A DNA stretch of 64,000 nucleotides from the NCBI RefSeq assembly GCF_025151385.1, contig NZ_CP102287.1, positions 806,001-870,000 of the forward strand, given 5' to 3'. Below the pieces are notes generated by a model that was given only the letters and a program-made list of their open reading frames with translations, ran no database searches and was not told the DNA's origin. Positions 63,609-64,000 of the stretch are shown in pieces (within the stretch, counting starts at the first letter, position 1; each line of letters opens with the position of its first letter). The stretch comes from Hoylesella buccalis ATCC 35310. Its GTDB lineage: Bacteria; Bacteroidota; Bacteroidia; Bacteroidales; Bacteroidaceae. Both the position numbers and the translations under genes were made by a program.

Positions 63609-64000
63609 CTATACCTCAAATTTGGAATAGTCATCCAGTTTTAGCAATGCAGCTACCGAGATGCTCTTGTGCTTGCGCATGAACCTGTCGACAACATTCA
63701 CATAGTCGCTTTTGAAAAATCGTTTCCCCAGCACTTTGTTGGCCGTCCACATAATCTTGGCCATGTGCAAATCTTTCTCCACCTGCGTGTTTACGCCGTG
63801 ATCTTCCATGGGATAGACGCTCAACAAATAGAAAACGACACAGTCGGGCACGATGTATTCGCGCTTCATGGATTGTCGTTGCTGCTCGGAATAATATTTC
63901 TTATATACCGAATAATTTACCCCCAAATACTTATCCAACGAAATGCCAATCAGCTTGTCGCCCACCACCACACTCTGATTGAGCGCGCCAATTTGCGCAT
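63609..64000 (-). CDS. gldB: GldB-like protein, C-terminal part (runs off the window)
   Basis: The frame is open from the stop at 63609 to the window edge, about 130 codons, without a credible start: codons before GTG at 63971 continue in frame (AQIGALNQSVVVGDKL). The segment DKLIGISLDKYLGVNY and the rest resemble the C-terminal half of GldB-type lipoproteins, linked to gliding and type IX secretion in Bacteroidota, though found in non-gliding Prevotella too. The call rests on remembered similarity and is moderate. Confidence 0.6.
   Translation of the reverse strand, partial: AQIGALNQSVVVGDKLIGISLDKYLGVNYSVYKKYYSEQQRQSMKREYIVPDCVVFYLLSVYPMEDHGVNTQVEKDLHMAKIMWTANKVLGKRFFKSDYVNVVDRFMRKHKSISVAALLKLDDYSKFEV

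Overview
The window looks like a chromosomal segment of a Bacteroidota bacterium, most likely Prevotellaceae (Prevotella in the broad sense). This rests on an LpxC-FabZ fusion, the short TAnnTTTG -7 promoter elements (with TTTG 19-20 bp upstream where complete), DUF4836 and GldB-type proteins, IS elements of Bacteroidota type, and a mobilizable island of the NBU/Tn4555 style. The species assignment is an inference; there is no rRNA or tRNA in the window.

Layout. (1) 0.2-18.4 kb is ordinary core genome: phoH, purC, menG/ubiE, aroE, purM, prfA, pyrF, the lipid A operon lpxD-lpxC/fabZ-lpxA-miaA, a class A PBP coupled to a Pif1/RecD-like helicase, a small winged-helix protein and aspS. (2) About 18.8-45.0 kb is an integrated mobilizable island of roughly 26 kb. 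It has two tyrosine recombinases at the left end and excision/replication/mobilization genes at the right end (two HTH proteins, a VirE/VapE-type ATPase broken by an amber codon, a primase, DUF3408, oriT-like hairpin, MobC, relaxase). Its cargo is an AbiE toxin-antitoxin pair; a regulon made of a sigma factor fused to a transmembrane helix and an outer-membrane barrel, a radical SAM enzyme, a Gfo/Idh oxidoreductase and lipoproteins; and an MBL plus protease-NACHT gene pair that looks like an antiphage system. An intact IS1380 copy and a decayed IS982 copy lie inside it. (3) 45.4-55.2 kb returns to chromosome: a GH25 lysozyme, a zinc-ribbon membrane protein, an IS1634 copy with an exact 78-bp target duplication, a GH73/LysM protein, folK, an M64 peptidase, a TPR protein and a purine salvage pair (xpt plus NCS2 permease). 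(4) 55.4-57.0 kb is an IS3-family element, followed by a candidate small RNA. (5) 57.2-64.0 kb is a leftward operon: nucleoside MFS permease, bifunctional nuclease, rsmE, DUF4836 lipoprotein and an ABC ATPase/permease pair, then the end of a GldB-like gene.

The most unusual signals are: (a) the envelope-spanning sigma factor, whose own upstream region shares an identical bipartite 27-bp motif layout with the radical SAM gene, suggesting an autoregulated two-promoter regulon; (b) the MBL/protease-NACHT pair; (c) a dispersed family of intergenic arrays with an exact 22-nt period and a shared unit consensus, present at four places and with a single unit beyond the right end of the island; (d) four 66-bp repeats that form the whole predicted leader of the nucleoside permease operon; (e) a promoter-terminator unit with no ORF at 57.1 kb; (f) an IS1634 insertion that duplicated a shared bidirectional terminator so that both convergent genes keep one copy.
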